In this document: positions 34,801-44,105 of the stretch, in pieces
Numbering within the stretch: the stretch's first letter is position 1
Layout of the letters: the number at the start of each line of letters is the position of its first letter
NCBI GenBank assembly: GCA_039105265.1
Contig: JAPFFF010000039.1
Location: 1,398,171 to 1,462,170 of the forward strand
Source of the DNA: Tritrichomonas musculus
Taxonomy: Eukaryota > Parabasalia > Tritrichomonadida > Tritrichomonadidae
Length of the DNA: 64,000 nt
Reading direction: 5' to 3'
Made by a program: the position numbers and the translations under genes
The notes under the pieces: generated by a model
Told to the model about the DNA's origin: nothing
Database searches by the model: none
Seen by the model: only the letters and a program-made list of their open reading frames with translations

Positions 34801-37433
34801 TCATGCTTCTTCTTGAAATATATCAATATCGTATCTGTTTGCCTTACTTAATTGGTCTTTCTTCTGTGCATATAATTTTTCCTTATATTCGAGATATCCA
34901 CATTGCTGACCATAGATTTTATCAATCAAGTTGTTGATTATTCGATTATATTCTTCTTTATTTTCTCTTATCTCTTCTGTTGGTATTTCAGCAGCTAATT
35001 GAGTCTTTTCAGCTAGTTTTTGGGCTCTCTGCTTGTCATTCATACTGACATTTACTAAGTATGATAGTATCAATGATTCCATTGATTGAATGAAAGCGAT
35101 TGGCATTCCTTCCCAAGCACTCCTATTAGGATTGAATTCACCGTTTTCAAAGTTGATGACATTTGACAAATTATTGATGAATGTTGTCATTCGCTTACCA
35201 ATCATTTGATTGTACTTTGATTTGTTGATTTTCTTCCATGCCAACCATTGAATGTTGTCATTCGCTTACCAATCATTTGATTGTACTTTGATTTGTTGAT
35301 TTTCTTCCATGCCAACCATTGAATGTAGTTCATTGGCTGTCCGCCTTTTTCAATCTCTTTCTTGACATTGTTATCAAAGTATATACAAAACAAAACATTT
35401 GAAACTGAAAGGTATGAAATGATTCTTGTTAATGGTTTGAATTGTGGGAATAATTGCCAGAAGACTTTCCAAACCTTTGCGAAATAACTTGACCAATATG
35501 ATGAAGGACTCAATCGTTTGCTGACTTTTGGCTTTCCTAAACCGAGTTCATTGTGATAGTATTCTGTATATTTCTGGATGTCTTTATTTGGATTAATAAT
35601 ATATTCGCCTTTCTCCCAATCTACGGAGTCCTTTGATTTATTGAATTGTTCATTGAGCCAAACATTGAACGGTTTAGCTTTCCTTTCTTCGGCTGATTTG
35701 ACAACAGTCTTCCATACTTTCTTATAAGGAGAAGCAAATACAAGTTTATAACCGTTTATGACTTGTGGCACTCCTTTCTTATCAACTAATACAATATCAT
35801 CAATCTTATCTCCGTTCAGGTCTGTTATAGCTTCACCATTTGGGTCCATTCCGTTTGTAGGAAGTAAACGATATTTTGGCTTTCCGTCTTGGTCTAGATG
35901 TGTATGACAATAAATTGTTGCTTGGTCTCTGGTTGAGGCAGCAGGAATGTATTTGATTCTATAATTTCCATTAATGATTAAATCAAGAAAGTTTTGTTTA
36001 TAGTATGTTGAACTCTTGGCGGGTGATTGTATGTTAAGGTTTGTGAAATCTCTATCGATGTTTTCAAGAACGGTTGGTGCATCTCTGTCCTCGCGCTTAC
36101 CTCTTACTGTTGCTGCTTTAGCTTTTTTAATTAAAGCATTGATTTCATCATCGGATATTTTTTGTGCAAATGGATTTTTAGGTTTAAATATTTTTTGATT
36201 GAATTCAACTTTATCACCATCATCAATGAACTTACAATGCTTCTTTGGTTTATTTGCTTGTTGAGCGTATTCAGTGAATGTTTGATTGAGGTCATCACCA
36301 TCTTCTCTATCGAAAACAAATGACTGCGAAAAATCGTCGGCGTCTGTCATGACTCTTTTAGATGCTGAAAAATTATTAACAACATCATTTGGTTTCACAA
36401 ATGGGATTGGTTTCATTGATGGTGGTTTGATTGGTTGTATGACATCAGAGCCTTTGATAGGTTTTTTATTAATGATTGTGTCAAACACTCTGAAGAATGA
36501 TGATAAGCCTATAATTGATTTTCGTTCATTGGTTATATCAATGTTTCTCTTCATATTATCTCTAATAGTTTCAAGTGTTTGATGTAATGCATCAACGTTT
36601 TCCTTTGCTTGTTCATCAAGTTTGTTTTGTGGTTTCTTTGCTGCTTCATAACATCTTGGTAGTACATTGAGCCATGGTTGATTATAGCCTAATTGCTTGA
36701 GCAATTCAATGTCATCATCTACCAAATCATAAGGAGACAGCAACAAGGCTGATAGGTTATCTTCTTCTTCTTCTAGTTCTGGGAAGTTAAATGATATTGA
36801 TGGTAGGGAATCATCTTGCTCCAAAAAACTTGTATTCAGTAATTCATCAGAATCGGTAGGTGTTATGCGTTTTCTTCTTGGTGTTCTTCGTTTATTGCTG
36901 TCAGGTGTTGGTTCATGTATGCTTGTTCTCTTTCTTCTTCCTTTGGTGGCTTGTGGTGTTTGACTCTTTCTCGGTGGTTTGATAGGTGATGAACGAAAAC
37001 CATCAGAACTATAATTCAAATCATCGTTGACAACAATATTGAAGTAATTGATAATTGTATCAAGACTTTTTTTATCTTGTGTGTACTCTCTTAAACTAAG
37101 GAATTGATTGCCTTTGCTTTTAATACCAGCATTGATTTTGTTCATCAATGAAACAAATCGACGAAACTTGACTTTCATTTCACGAATCTTTCCCACACTT
37201 CTTCCTGTATATTCATTGTTTTGTATTTGATACAACAAATTAATTAAATCATTGGGGTGTTCTAGTTTGTATGTACTGAGAAACGTGTTCTTAAAATAAT
37301 CTATTGGGTCCTCTAGTTCATAATCATCATCATCAGGTTTAGGTACCTCACTGTCAAATATAGTATCATCATCAATATTGCTCAAATCTAAATCAAAGCT
37401 ATCAGATGAATTATTTTTGTCTTGTTTTGACAT
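34801..37433 (-). pseudogene. Large Maverick protein of unknown function (D)
   Basis: Large region with long open frames, broken (about one break). The N-terminal 60 residues are acidic. A disordered Pro/Arg/Lys-rich stretch follows near 145-205 (GRRKRTSIHEPTP; KRRTPRRKRITPT). Later come mixed helical parts, with KPFNVWLNEQF and a hydrophobic ISYLSVSNVLFCIYF segment near 690-705 that could be buried or membrane-bound. It is divergent from the fibre gene. No domain is recognised. Confidence 0.5.
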
Positions 37434-37455
37434 TGTTTAGTTTCTAATAAATTGA

Positions 37456-39747
37456 ATGTTTACGATTGAGCAGAGCGGGCACATAACAAAAACAAATACC
37501 ATTGACGGATTGATTAACAAATACATTAAAAAATATGTTGACAATTATGTTATCAAAGGTGATACATCGAACGGAAACGTAGGAGGTTCAAACGGTCATG
37601 GAATCACAGAGGAACAATTGAATAAAGCTGTTAACGGATTGCGTGATTATGTTATCAACAATTACGCTTTATCAACTGATATACCTGATGACTTGATTAA
37701 TGAAGAATCATTGACGACAAAAATAAATGAATCATTAAAAGGATATGCATTGAAGAGTGATATACCTGAACCAATTGATTTGACACCGTATTATACTAGT
37801 GCACAAGCTGATGAGAAGTTTGTCGATGAAGATGAATTGGCTTATGAATTAGATAAGTATGAAACGAAAACAGTCGCTGAAGGTAAATATGCATTGAAAA
37901 CAGATATACCAGAGATACTCAAAAATAGTGAGTTGCAATTGAACCCAAAGGAACAATTACCAGAAGAAGTTTTCCAGAAATTGATGGCTGATGATGATAA
38001 ACCATTATCAGCTCAAGTATCAATGTGTTTAACAAATATGGTAGCTAATGAAGCTCTTCAGGCGACTTTGGATTCTTGTGCCGAACGATATGTTCCAAAA
38101 GAAGACCTCCCAGAGATTATTGAGGGTCAAACAACAATTCAATTCGAAATCGTCAATAATACAATTCCTGATTTAGATTACGACAAATATCATAAAATGA
38201 TAGAGCAATACGGGTTGGATATTGTTTTATCAAACAATTTTTATACAGGTCATTATGTTCACGTAGATTATTCGTACAATGACGATCAACCCTCTCAGAT
38301 AATGCGGATGGAAGGAAGTGATTCAAGTCTTTGGTTTTTGTATGACAGCCATGAATTAATAAATCCAGGAACAGGTGAAACACCAGAAGTTTTATCGTGT
38401 TCAATTACCAAAACTATCGAACCAACAGACAGAAACGCTTATTCGGCAAGATATGTGTCGAACACTTATTCTTTGAAGACGGATATACCAGGACCTGTTG
38501 ACTTGACACCGTATTATACTAGTTCACAAGCTGATGAGAAGTTTGTTGATGAGGATGAATTGGCTTATGAATTAGATAAGTATGAAACGAAAACAGTCGC
38601 TGAAGGCAAGTATGCATTGAAGAGTTCATTAAATGAATTATTAACAAACAATGTTTATACTTCAGCTGATTTAATAAATAATTCACTTGAAACTACTGAT
38701 TTCGATAGATTTTATTATAATGAATTGTATGGTATATTCGAAAAAAATGAGAAACCAATAACTAATCTAGCTTCATTAATATTATCTGGAGTTGTATTTA
38801 AATGTCAAATACCTGAATGTTTAGCTGAATATTTAACTAAATCAGAATGTGATAATAAATATGCTTTGAAGTCAAATGTCATAACAGAAGAACAACTAAT
38901 AAAAAAATGTGCAATTGATTGTGGTCCATTTACGGAGGGTGCTGATATATCAATTCAATATCTAAAAATTATAAATAACGCAATTAAACTGGAATACATA
39001 GTCGGAAATCATGCAGAAAGAAATGAAATAAGGATATTATTTTATGATACAGCTGCAAATCCCCATAACATAGTAATATTATTATATCAAAGAACTATAT
39101 ATTTTGATAATTTCCAATATTCAGCGTATTATGAAGAAATTCTTGATTTATCATCAGGAAGACCACTTACATATAGTGTTCCAATGGCTGAATATAATTG
39201 GACAACTACTCAAGAATTATTAGATGCTAGACAAATATATTCAAGACAAATCATGGTACCAGCATATTTAGCAAAATTCAAGGCTGCTATTTACGGTACG
39301 CAATCAAACACAACAATCACACATTACTCTCCGATTGAATCATCAATGAACTCTGTTAGTGATTTCGTTGTTGGTTCTCCTGTGTATATGACAGGTAAGG
39401 TTTACAAACATGTTGGTGATGAATGGAAACCATCAACAGCTGATGATACAACTGATTGTATTTGTAGTGTAAAGACATCAAGAACATGGAAAGAGTATGT
39501 CGGTATATGTGTGAGAATCGATGACAAAAATAAATGTATCACATTTAGTTCACATGGTGATTATATGGTTCGCGTTAATGATTCTTCATGTTATTCAATC
39601 GGGGATGAGGTGTTTATCGATAATGAAGACAATAAGCTGAAAGTTCTTTCAGGTGAGACAGCAATAACATCAAAAATAAAACGCATGACAGTGGGTATCA
39701 TTACAAGTATCATTGATGAAAGAACATTAGCTGTATTCAAAGAGTAA
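37456..39747 (+). CDS. Fibre protein (D), 763 aa
   Basis: Second fibre, related in plan to the 1,236-aa fibre of B/C. It has repeated phage-fibre-like modules such as YYTS[A/S]QADEKFVDEDELAYELDKY, then ETKTVAEGKYALK, occurring twice (near 115-150 and 355-390), and several KYALK[S/T] units. Unique globular stretches lie between them. The last 145 residues (from NTTITHYSPIE to LAVFKE) match the C-terminal domain of the B/C fibre closely, with THGD/SHGD, CICSV, YKHV and V.DSS.Y.IGDEV blocks. The conserved C-terminus with variable shafts is what one expects of receptor-binding fibres. It has no clear T-rich box. Confidence 0.7.
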   Translation: MFTIEQSGHITKTNTIDGLINKYIKKYVDNYVIKGDTSNGNVGGSNGHGITEEQLNKAVNGLRDYVINNYALSTDIPDDLINEESLTTKINESLKGYALKSDIPEPIDLTPYYTSAQADEKFVDEDELAYELDKYETKTVAEGKYALKTDIPEILKNSELQLNPKEQLPEEVFQKLMADDDKPLSAQVSMCLTNMVANEALQATLDSCAERYVPKEDLPEIIEGQTTIQFEIVNNTIPDLDYDKYHKMIEQYGLDIVLSNNFYTGHYVHVDYSYNDDQPSQIMRMEGSDSSLWFLYDSHELINPGTGETPEVLSCSITKTIEPTDRNAYSARYVSNTYSLKTDIPGPVDLTPYYTSSQADEKFVDEDELAYELDKYETKTVAEGKYALKSSLNELLTNNVYTSADLINNSLETTDFDRFYYNELYGIFEKNEKPITNLASLILSGVVFKCQIPECLAEYLTKSECDNKYALKSNVITEEQLIKKCAIDCGPFTEGADISIQYLKIINNAIKLEYIVGNHAERNEIRILFYDTAANPHNIVILLYQRTIYFDNFQYSAYYEEILDLSSGRPLTYSVPMAEYNWTTTQELLDARQIYSRQIMVPAYLAKFKAAIYGTQSNTTITHYSPIESSMNSVSDFVVGSPVYMTGKVYKHVGDEWKPSTADDTTDCICSVKTSRTWKEYVGICVRIDDKNKCITFSSHGDYMVRVNDSSCYSIGDEVFIDNEDNKLKVLSGETAITSKIKRMTVGIITSIIDERTLAVFKE

Positions 39748-39953
39748 ATCAATTGATTGATTTTCATTTTATTTTTGTTCATTTATTTATTAATTCATGA
39801 TTTCAATACATATCTGGTCAAAAATAATTTTTCTTCAGAAAAAGTTCTCGAAAAATTTTTCGCTAATATTGCTATAAAAGAGTAAACCAATATAGTATAT
39901 AACCATTTAAATATAAATCTATAAATGAAAACTATTATTATACGGCAATGATA

Positions 39954-40020
39954 TGGCATGATGGGTATTGCGTCTACAGAGACCTTGTAAAGGTGGTAGG
40001 TTCGATTCACATACATGACA
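39954..40020 (+). pseudogene. tRNA-like sequence, Tyr(GTA)-like, degenerate
   Basis: GGCATGA at the 5' side can pair with most of the CATGACA region at the 3' side. A D-arm-like GGTA...TACA follows. The anticodon-like stem AGACC/GGTGG holds loop TTGTAAA, with anticodon GTA in the canonical place. GGTTCGATTC resembles the T-loop. But there is no room for a full variable loop and T-stem. It is either decayed, unusual, or chance. Confidence 0.22.
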
Positions 40021-40164
40021 CTTTTCTGTATTATTTTATATATTATCCTAGAAAATGTAGAAAGCAACCGCTGGATTCGAAAGATAATAATATAAGAGAG
40101 GCAGGATGTACAACCCGTATACATTAAAACAATTCATGAAAAAAACTATTATAAATGGTTTCCC

Positions 40165-40297
40165 ACAAAGAACAGTCAAAAACTAAAAACACTTTAACGT
40201 GTTCCCACAAAGAACCGTCAAAATACACCGTACTCTTTACATTAATAATCTTTATACATATTACTTTAATAATAACACTGAATGACGGTTCTTTGTG
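40165..40297. repeat. CCACAAAGAAC[A/C]GTCA repeats, two direct and one inverted
   Basis: Copies at about 40,163-40,180 and 40,204-40,222, with an inverted copy TGACGGTTCTTTGTGG at 40,283-40,298. The last two can form a hairpin with a loop of about 60 bases. Confidence 0.75.
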
Positions 40298-40390
40298 GAT
40301 TTTTGTTTCCAGAAGTTCTATATTTTTTTTTGTTCAATCAGTGGAGCACAAAAATAAAAACATATAAATGCATCATTTATTTTTATTCAT

Positions 40391-41164
40391 TTATGATTGA
40401 AATTGATTGAAATATTCATCAATGAGTGTGTGTAATTGTTCTAGCCGTTCATTCTTTATTATAATGTTGCAATCATTGATGGTATAATCATTACGAGGGA
40501 AGTTGTTCTTGACAATATCTTTAATGTCTTCATTTGGTGTCATTGCAATCGGCAAATTGTTTTTGAAATAGAATCTATCATTCTCATTGTTATGTGTTGA
40601 TACAGCTCTGAATGTTCTTTTGTTTCTTCTCACTAAATGAAGAATTGTGTTTTCATCATCATTGGACTCTTTCCAAATCAAATACTTGTAATTGTTTTCT
40701 TTGTTGGATGGTACGAGACGTGGTTTCTTTTGATGCAATTCATCAACCAATTGTTGCCGTTCACGTTCAAAATGAGAATCAAGAAGCTTCATGATGTAAA
40801 TTGAATAACGAGTAGATGCATACATTGCAACATGATTGACGAGTAATCGATGAATGTATGTTCCTCTTAGTTCGTTTGGTAATTTTGGTCTATTTTCATA
40901 CAATTTTTCGTCTGCGGAAATTTCCGTCGACGCATTTTTACGTAATTCATCAATGATTTCTTTTGCTGTTTTGCTTTCAAACCAATCATTGACACGTTTC
41001 CTTGAATGAAAAGCTGTTATAATACTTTGTATCTGATACATGTCATCTTGTTTTGAATGAATGATTCTCAAATGTTCATTGTATTGAATATATTCATAAT
41101 CATTATTGATTGGTTGAGTTGTGGCATTTGTGTTTGTGGCTGCGTTTGTTGTGTTGCTGCTCAT
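40391..41164 (-). CDS. KilA-N domain protein (D), 257 aa
   Basis: KilA-N is a DNA-binding domain common in large DNA viruses and phages. The domain runs about 20-125. It has YQIQSIITAFHSRKRVNDWFESKTAKEIIDEL, then GTYIHRLLVNHVAMYASTRYSIYIMKLLDSHF; the G-x-[Y/W]-[V/I]-H...L...A-x-[W/Y]...F/Y pattern is characteristic. The C-terminal 110 residues (YKYLIWKES..., with HLVRRNKRTFRAV) resemble the C-terminal modules that accompany KilA-N. The ATG is preceded by TTATTTTTAAATC on the minus strand. It may regulate element genes or act on host chromatin; this is inference. Confidence 0.75.
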   Translation of the reverse strand: MSSNTTNAATNTNATTQPINNDYEYIQYNEHLRIIHSKQDDMYQIQSIITAFHSRKRVNDWFESKTAKEIIDELRKNASTEISADEKLYENRPKLPNELRGTYIHRLLVNHVAMYASTRYSIYIMKLLDSHFERERQQLVDELHQKKPRLVPSNKENNYKYLIWKESNDDENTILHLVRRNKRTFRAVSTHNNENDRFYFKNNLPIAMTPNEDIKDIVKNNFPRNDYTINDCNIIIKNERLEQLHTLIDEYFNQFQS

Positions 41165-41229
41165 TGTTTTAATTGCTGATAAAAAATTGATTTAAAAATA
41201 AATCAATCAAAAATAAAATGATTTTCAAA

Positions 41230-41305
41230 TGACTTCTAGTTAGTCGGAATTCCGTTCGACACACTTTCATTAATGATTTTTCATCGGTCGGAATTCTACC
41301 CGATG
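41230..41305. repeat. TCGGAATTC repeats
   Basis: AGTCGGAATTCCGTTCGACA and GGTCGGAATTCTACCCGATGCA lie about 45 bp apart between two minus-strand genes. Each contains a short palindrome (TCGGAATTCCG in the first). Possible regulatory or terminator sites. Confidence 0.45.
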
Positions 41306-41308
41306 CAT

Positions 41309-41776
41309 TTAAAGCAATTTATAAATATCATTATCTGTTATTTCGATAAATCTGTTAAATGTGTTAATGATATTATCATCAGTGAAGTTTTTGTTATATT
41401 TAACATCATCTAATGATGCTTTGTGAAGTTTCGTTATTAACCAATCAGCAAGCGTATAGCCCTTGAATAGTCTCTCAGGTTCGTTGCATTCATAGATATT
41501 CATGAAAAGAAACATGTTTAACACAAAGTTCAATATTGTTGATATTGAGTTTGCTTCATTATACTCTCCATTGTTCAATATACGTTTCGTCAATAATGCA
41601 TTTGATAATGATTCCTTTTCTTTATCTGATAAGAATGATTCATTAATGTACAAATCAGCAATATCATCAAACTTGTGAACTATTTTATCAACAAGCTCAC
41701 GTGTGATTGATTTATATTGTTTATTGATGATGTTATATTTTTGAGTCAAATCCAAATTCAAATCATGAGATGACAT
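41309..41776 (-). CDS. Unknown Maverick protein (D), 155 aa
   Basis: Mostly helical protein starting MSSHDLNLDLTQKYN, with a hydrophobic stretch near 82-98 (ILNFVLNMFLFMNIYEC) too broken to be a sure membrane segment. The start has TTATTTTTG upstream on the minus strand. It lies upstream of the KilA-N gene and downstream of the second HNH gene, all on the minus strand, so they may form an accessory cluster. No domain is recognised. Confidence 0.5.
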   Translation of the reverse strand: MSSHDLNLDLTQKYNIINKQYKSITRELVDKIVHKFDDIADLYINESFLSDKEKESLSNALLTKRILNNGEYNEANSISTILNFVLNMFLFMNIYECNEPERLFKGYTLADWLITKLHKASLDDVKYNKNFTDDNIINTFNRFIEITDNDIYKLL

Positions 41777-41856
41777 TTGATATTAAAAACAACAAAAATA
41801 AATTGATATATTCAATGATTTCATGACCATGCAATTTTGCACCCTCACAAATTCAT

Positions 41857-42555
41857 TTAAAGCAAATCATATTGCTGTTTAAACTTCGAATAATAAACAC
41901 TGACATATTTATTATTAATATCTATTAATTGAACACATAAGCTGTGATTGCTTTTTTCATGAATATTTAACTTGCGATATTTAATACCATTAAAGAAATA
42001 GAAAACATCATTATAATAGAAATAGTTTTCAAATTCATGGTGAATGTTTCGAGTTGTATATTCATTAACAATTATGGCTTCTTCAGGAAGTGAATCAACA
42101 TATTCATAACGAATACACTTATTTGTACCTTTATTAATACTATTATCATGACTAGAAACAAATCGAATGTTTTCAAGTCTGTTATCTGCTCTATTGTGAT
42201 TGATATGGTCAACTTCTGGTAAATTATCAGGGTTATCAAGAAATTGTTTTGCAATCAATCGATGTTTATAAAAAGTCTTTTGATTTAAGCAAACTTGAAT
42301 ATAACCACATCCTGAAAAGAATTCTTTAAGTATTCTTTTATTTGATTTCTTACGTAAAGTGAAATGATATTGATTCAATATTTCATAATCATTTTCAAAG
42401 TCTTTTAATGGTTCGAATTCAGCTTCATCATCAACATGGGTGTTTTGAGGGGGTTTGGAGGCAAAAATAATGACCAAATTCAGGCCCATTTTGACGACTC
42501 GAGAGAATGCAAAAGAGCAGATTTTCATGAAAAATGGTGTACCCCAAGATATCAA
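41857..42555 (-). CDS. HNH endonuclease, second copy (D), about 200 aa
   Basis: Related to the HNH protein at 32,084-32,722. It shares the NUMOD4-like N-terminal module (YHFTLRKKSNKR), the core EVDHINHNRADNRLENIRFVSS, and the C-terminal region from HHEFENYFYYNDVFYFFNG to the final YSKFKQQYDLL. It ends at the point where the first copy goes on into its capsid-like tail. The start is uncertain. The sequence before the NUMOD4-like part reads like non-coding DNA, and the ATTATTTTTG box near 42,460 suggests the original start lay close to there. Confidence 0.65.
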   Translation of the reverse strand: MISWGTPFFMKICSFAFSRVVKMGLNLVIIFASKPPQNTHVDDEAEFEPLKDFENDYEILNQYHFTLRKKSNKRILKEFFSGCGYIQVCLNQKTFYKHRLIAKQFLDNPDNLPEVDHINHNRADNRLENIRFVSSHDNSINKGTNKCIRYEYVDSLPEEAIIVNEYTTRNIHHEFENYFYYNDVFYFFNGIKYRKLNIHEKSNHSLCVQLIDINNKYVSVYYSKFKQQYDLL

Positions 42556-42574
42556 TCTTTTAGTAAGGGATAAT

Positions 42575-42913
42575 TTAATAAATTAGTTTTAGAAAAACCT
42601 TGAAATTGTCTGGTTTAATTTCGTTTCCAAGGGGATCTGTAAACCAAATTTTGAAATCCCTTTTTGTGCCAACGTACTCATATTTTCTGTTATCATCTGG
42701 CGGCATTACGTTAGCATACCACACAAGACTATCTTCATATTTGTCACGTTGAATGAAATCGCTGTGGCATTCGGTTTCTCCATCTAGATATCCATTGCAA
42801 GTTGCTCTACAGTATTGGAAAACGATGTATTTAGGATTCTTTGAGTAGACAAAATTGATGGGAAATTGATTCTCATAAGTGCTTGTAATGTAATATGTCT
42901 TAATATCTTTCAT
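42575..42913 (-). CDS. Candidate minor capsid protein (E), 112 aa
   Basis: Nearly the same protein as the C-terminal 110 residues of the B/C version (24,497-25,000). Shared blocks are FQYCRATC, YLDGETE, DSLVWYAN, PPDDNRKYE, WFTD..GNEIKPDN, and FLKLIY. It lacks the N-terminal extension with the calcium-loop-like motif, so the 110-residue domain is the core of the family. The ATG at 42,913 has a textbook TTTATTTTTG box upstream. The all-beta pattern and its place beside the capsid gene suggest a penton-type role. Confidence 0.55.
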   Translation of the reverse strand: MKDIKTYYITSTYENQFPINFVYSKNPKYIVFQYCRATCNGYLDGETECHSDFIQRDKYEDSLVWYANVMPPDDNRKYEYVGTKRDFKIWFTDPLGNEIKPDNFKVFLKLIY

Positions 42914-42924
42914 TTGATTTCATG

Positions 42925-42934
42925 CAAAAATAAA
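42925..42934 (-). promoter_or_regulatory. Maverick-type T-rich promoter box
   Basis: Minus-strand TTTATTTTTG, 11 bases before the ATG at 42,913. Confidence 0.5.
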
Positions 42935-42955
42935 GCCATCTACATATTCTTTCAT

Positions 42956-44105
42956 TTAGTAGTATCCATCTGGAACTCCATTTCCAAAGTATTTAACGGA
43001 ACCTCTTGCCCATGTGAAGTATGTATCAGTGCATATCCACATTTCTGGTGGAGGTGGATGAACATTATTATTTGAAACATCAAAGTTATAATATGTATCG
43101 TTAGCACCTCTATACAAAGGTTGACCTTTGAATTTGATTGTAACCGTGTTTCCACCAGTATCAACACCATCGAATACATAACCGGAATTAGTACGTTCAA
43201 GTTGGAAGTTGATACAAAAGCTGGTGGCATCAGAGATGGTATTCTTATAACGTGTTCCGTCAGGTGCATTCAAAGACATTGTCCAAGAATCTTCAAGTTC
43301 ATGGGATGGTCTGAGAGAGCCATCTAATTCATTACTTATTAATTGATATTGATAGAAACGTGGACCAATAGTTGAATCAAATTCTGTATCTGGATACTTA
43401 ACATTGTTGATGGTGAGCTGTACATTCTGGTACATAATATTATCGAAACATGTTATTTCATTAGTTCTTTTTGGGAACATGACTGTGATGTTGGTAGCAT
43501 TTGAAAGAGCAATTGATTTAGAAACATCTAGACCTGCATCTGTTGCAAGACCTTGGAAACCTTCACGTACAAGTTGCTGAGATGGAATTAGAAGAGGTGT
43601 GTTGAGTTCACGAATGAGTCCATTGAGGCAGTCAGTTTTGATTCCAAAGCCGGCAAGATCTGATTTCATGGTTACAATGGTTCCACCACGACAGTTAAGA
43701 ATTACTTCTTCAGTCTTGTATGCAATGACTTTAGTGGAATCACCAAGGACTGGAAGTGTTTGGAAACCATCATTTTGCAAATCATTTGAACCATCTTGAG
43801 GAGCATCTGCAAGCTTGTATTCAGTTACAATTGTTGATGGAGAACCAATTTGAGAGAACTTGTTTGAGATTGTCATGTTGGCTGGAACGTCTTGCTCTAT
43901 GGTAGAACAGTTAAGGAGTTCTTCAATTTCTTTAACAACAGAGGGTTGAACTTGATGCCAAACTAATGCTTCTGTTGATGATTTAATTTCTTCTTCAATC
44001 TCTCCACAAATGGAGTTTGGATAGAGTTGCCAAGCTTGGAATGCAAGCTGATCTGTAAAGTAAATGGATGCTTCAAATGTGACTCTATGAGGTTTACCGT
44101 CTGCA
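42956..44105 (-). pseudogene. Capsid-like protein fossil (E)
   Basis: Fragment of the capsid-like family, closest to the B/C copy. Visible are FGIKTDCLNGLIREL, IPSQQLVREGFQGLATDAGLDVSKSI, NATNITVMFPKR, YPDTEFDSTIGPRFYQYQLISNELDG, SFCINFQLERTNSGYVFDGVDTGG, and the GVPDGYY end. It is partial and broken (about one break plus a cut end). Similarity fades abruptly near 44,105. Confidence 0.6.

Larger units (their letters stand above)
39780..40380. other. Non-coding stretch with inverted and direct repeats (D)
   Basis: No convincing gene. Short open frames here are low-complexity. It contains a tRNA-like sequence (39,954-40,020) and three copies of CCACAAAGAAC[A/C]GTCAAAA. Confidence 0.55.
28741..42560. 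mobile_element. Maverick/Polinton fossil D
   Basis: AT-rich block of about 13.8 kb with capsid, integrase, fibre, amphipathic protein and conserved coiled-coil gene of the Maverick set, plus two HNH endonuclease genes and a KilA-N gene. I find no polymerase B or packaging ATPase, so it is incomplete. It is broken (a few breaks), but many frames stay open, so age is moderate. Its base composition and codon use differ from B/C, so it is a separate lineage, not a copy. Edges at both sides are approximate. Confidence 0.65.
42561..44105 (-). mobile_element. Maverick fragment E
   Basis: Fragment containing only a minor capsid-like gene and part of a capsid-like gene in the same order and strand as B/C. 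It abuts D at the left and host-type AT-rich DNA at the right, so it is cut at both sides. It is broken; age is hard to judge, but protein similarity to B/C is high while the DNA is more AT-rich. Confidence 0.6.

Noticed and set aside
39795-40367. 109-aa and 70-aa frames after the D fibre
   Set aside because: Hydrophobic low-complexity translations of AT-rich repeat DNA, overlapping the repeated CCACAAAGAAC boxes.
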